The notes beneath the pieces were generated by a model. It had not been told where the DNA came from. It ran no database searches and was given only the letters and a program-made list of their open reading frames with translations. Position numbers and translations under genes: made by a program. This document shows, in pieces, positions 63,747-64,000 of a stretch of DNA of 64,000 nt. Positions within the stretch are counted from its first letter, which is position 1; each line of letters begins with the position of its first letter. The stretch comes from Lysinibacillus sp. 2017 (GTDB taxonomy: Bacteria > Bacillota > Bacilli > Bacillales_A > Planococcaceae). The stretch spans positions 1,598,001-1,662,000 of the forward strand of contig NZ_CP029002.1 of assembly GCF_003073375.1 (NCBI RefSeq). Reading direction: 5' to 3'.

Positions 63747-64000
63747 TGGAATCAATTATAGAGCTATCCAATGTAAATAAAGCTTTTGATGGGTTTGCGA
63801 TTAAAGATCTTTCGTTCCAAGTGAAAAAAGGATTTGTTACCGGATTTGTTGGGGCAAATGGTGCGGGGAAATCGACATCTATTAAGTTGATTATGAATTT
63901 ACTTCAGCCAGATAGTGGGACCGTAAAGGTTTTCGGCTTAAGTTATAAAGAGCATGAAAAAGAAATTAAACAAAAAATCGGATTCGTATACGATGAGCAT
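63746..64000 (+). CDS. ABC transporter ATP-binding protein, N-terminal part
   Basis: The first 85 residues of an ABC ATPase, with Walker A GANGAGKST and the Q-loop region KIGFVYDEH (Asp in place of the usual Gln-rich stretch). The gene leaves the window. It starts one base inside the stop of the YtrA-type regulator gene and is very likely co-transcribed with it. Confidence 0.92.
   Translation, partial: MESIIELSNVNKAFDGFAIKDLSFQVKKGFVTGFVGANGAGKSTSIKLIMNLLQPDSGTVKVFGLSYKEHEKEIKQKIGFVYDEH

Overview
The window is chromosomal DNA from a low-GC, spore-forming Bacillales bacterium. The signs are strong GGAGG-type ribosome binding sites, many TTG starts, a CwlJ-type spore germination hydrolase and many Bacillus-type families. 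From memory the protein set looks most like Solibacillus/Lysinibacillus, but that is an inference.

Layout. 0-5.5 kb: end of a hexuronate catabolism operon (TRAP permease tail, uxaC, uxuA, uxuB-type reductase, kdgK, kdgA) closed by a terminator. 5.6-21.8 kb: mostly single genes (pentapeptide protein, a class B penicillin-binding protein, lipoproteins, rhodanese, esterase, SET protein, hydroxyacyl-CoA dehydrogenase, soluble chemotaxis-type receptor, two paralogous NUDIX proteins, VanZ-like protein, a methyltransferase behind a leader attenuator). 22.5-37 kb: three consecutive two-component/ABC exporter modules. The first two look like intramembrane-sensing antimicrobial-peptide modules and both carry a BceR-type operator in front of the transporter genes. 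The third is HssRS-HrtBA, the heme sensing and efflux system, with an HssR-type direct repeat before hrtB. 37-46 kb: oxidoreductase, cwlJ, small proteins, acetyltransferase, a frameshifted NUDIX gene, a phosphotransferase. 46-49.4 kb: a likely mobile-element relic between two 26-bp direct repeats, with a serine recombinase tail, an sdpR-sdpI pair and a methyltransferase. 49.6-52.9 kb: an ECF sigma factor operon with a membrane protein and an ABC transporter. 53-56.7 kb: accessory enzymes (kinase-like, DinB, HAD, VOC, TmrB-like). 56.7-60.8 kb: two inverted, diverged IS110-family copies of identical length, each with a long structured 3' noncoding region that could encode a bridge/seek RNA. 60.7-64 kb: a MocR regulator whose 3' end is replaced by IS sequence, its divergent EamA transporter, and a GntR/ABC operon running off the window.

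Repeats and decay. Three copies of a noncoding element with imperfect terminal inverted repeats lie at 17.3, 38.9 and 39.1 kb. The two long copies are inverted and bracket about 21 kb that holds all three two-component/ABC modules. Cryptic or broken genes include a DUF4362-like lipoprotein, a methyltransferase core, a GyrI-like protein with its middle deleted, a frameshifted NUDIX gene and a recombinase tail. A nine-copy pentanucleotide repeat lies between two divergent genes.

The most interesting signals are the IS110 3' noncoding RNA candidates, the TIR-bounded structured elements, the 15-codon leader peptide and terminator before the methyltransferase at 20.9 kb, and the paired BceR-type operators. 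No tRNA, rRNA or CRISPR array was seen.
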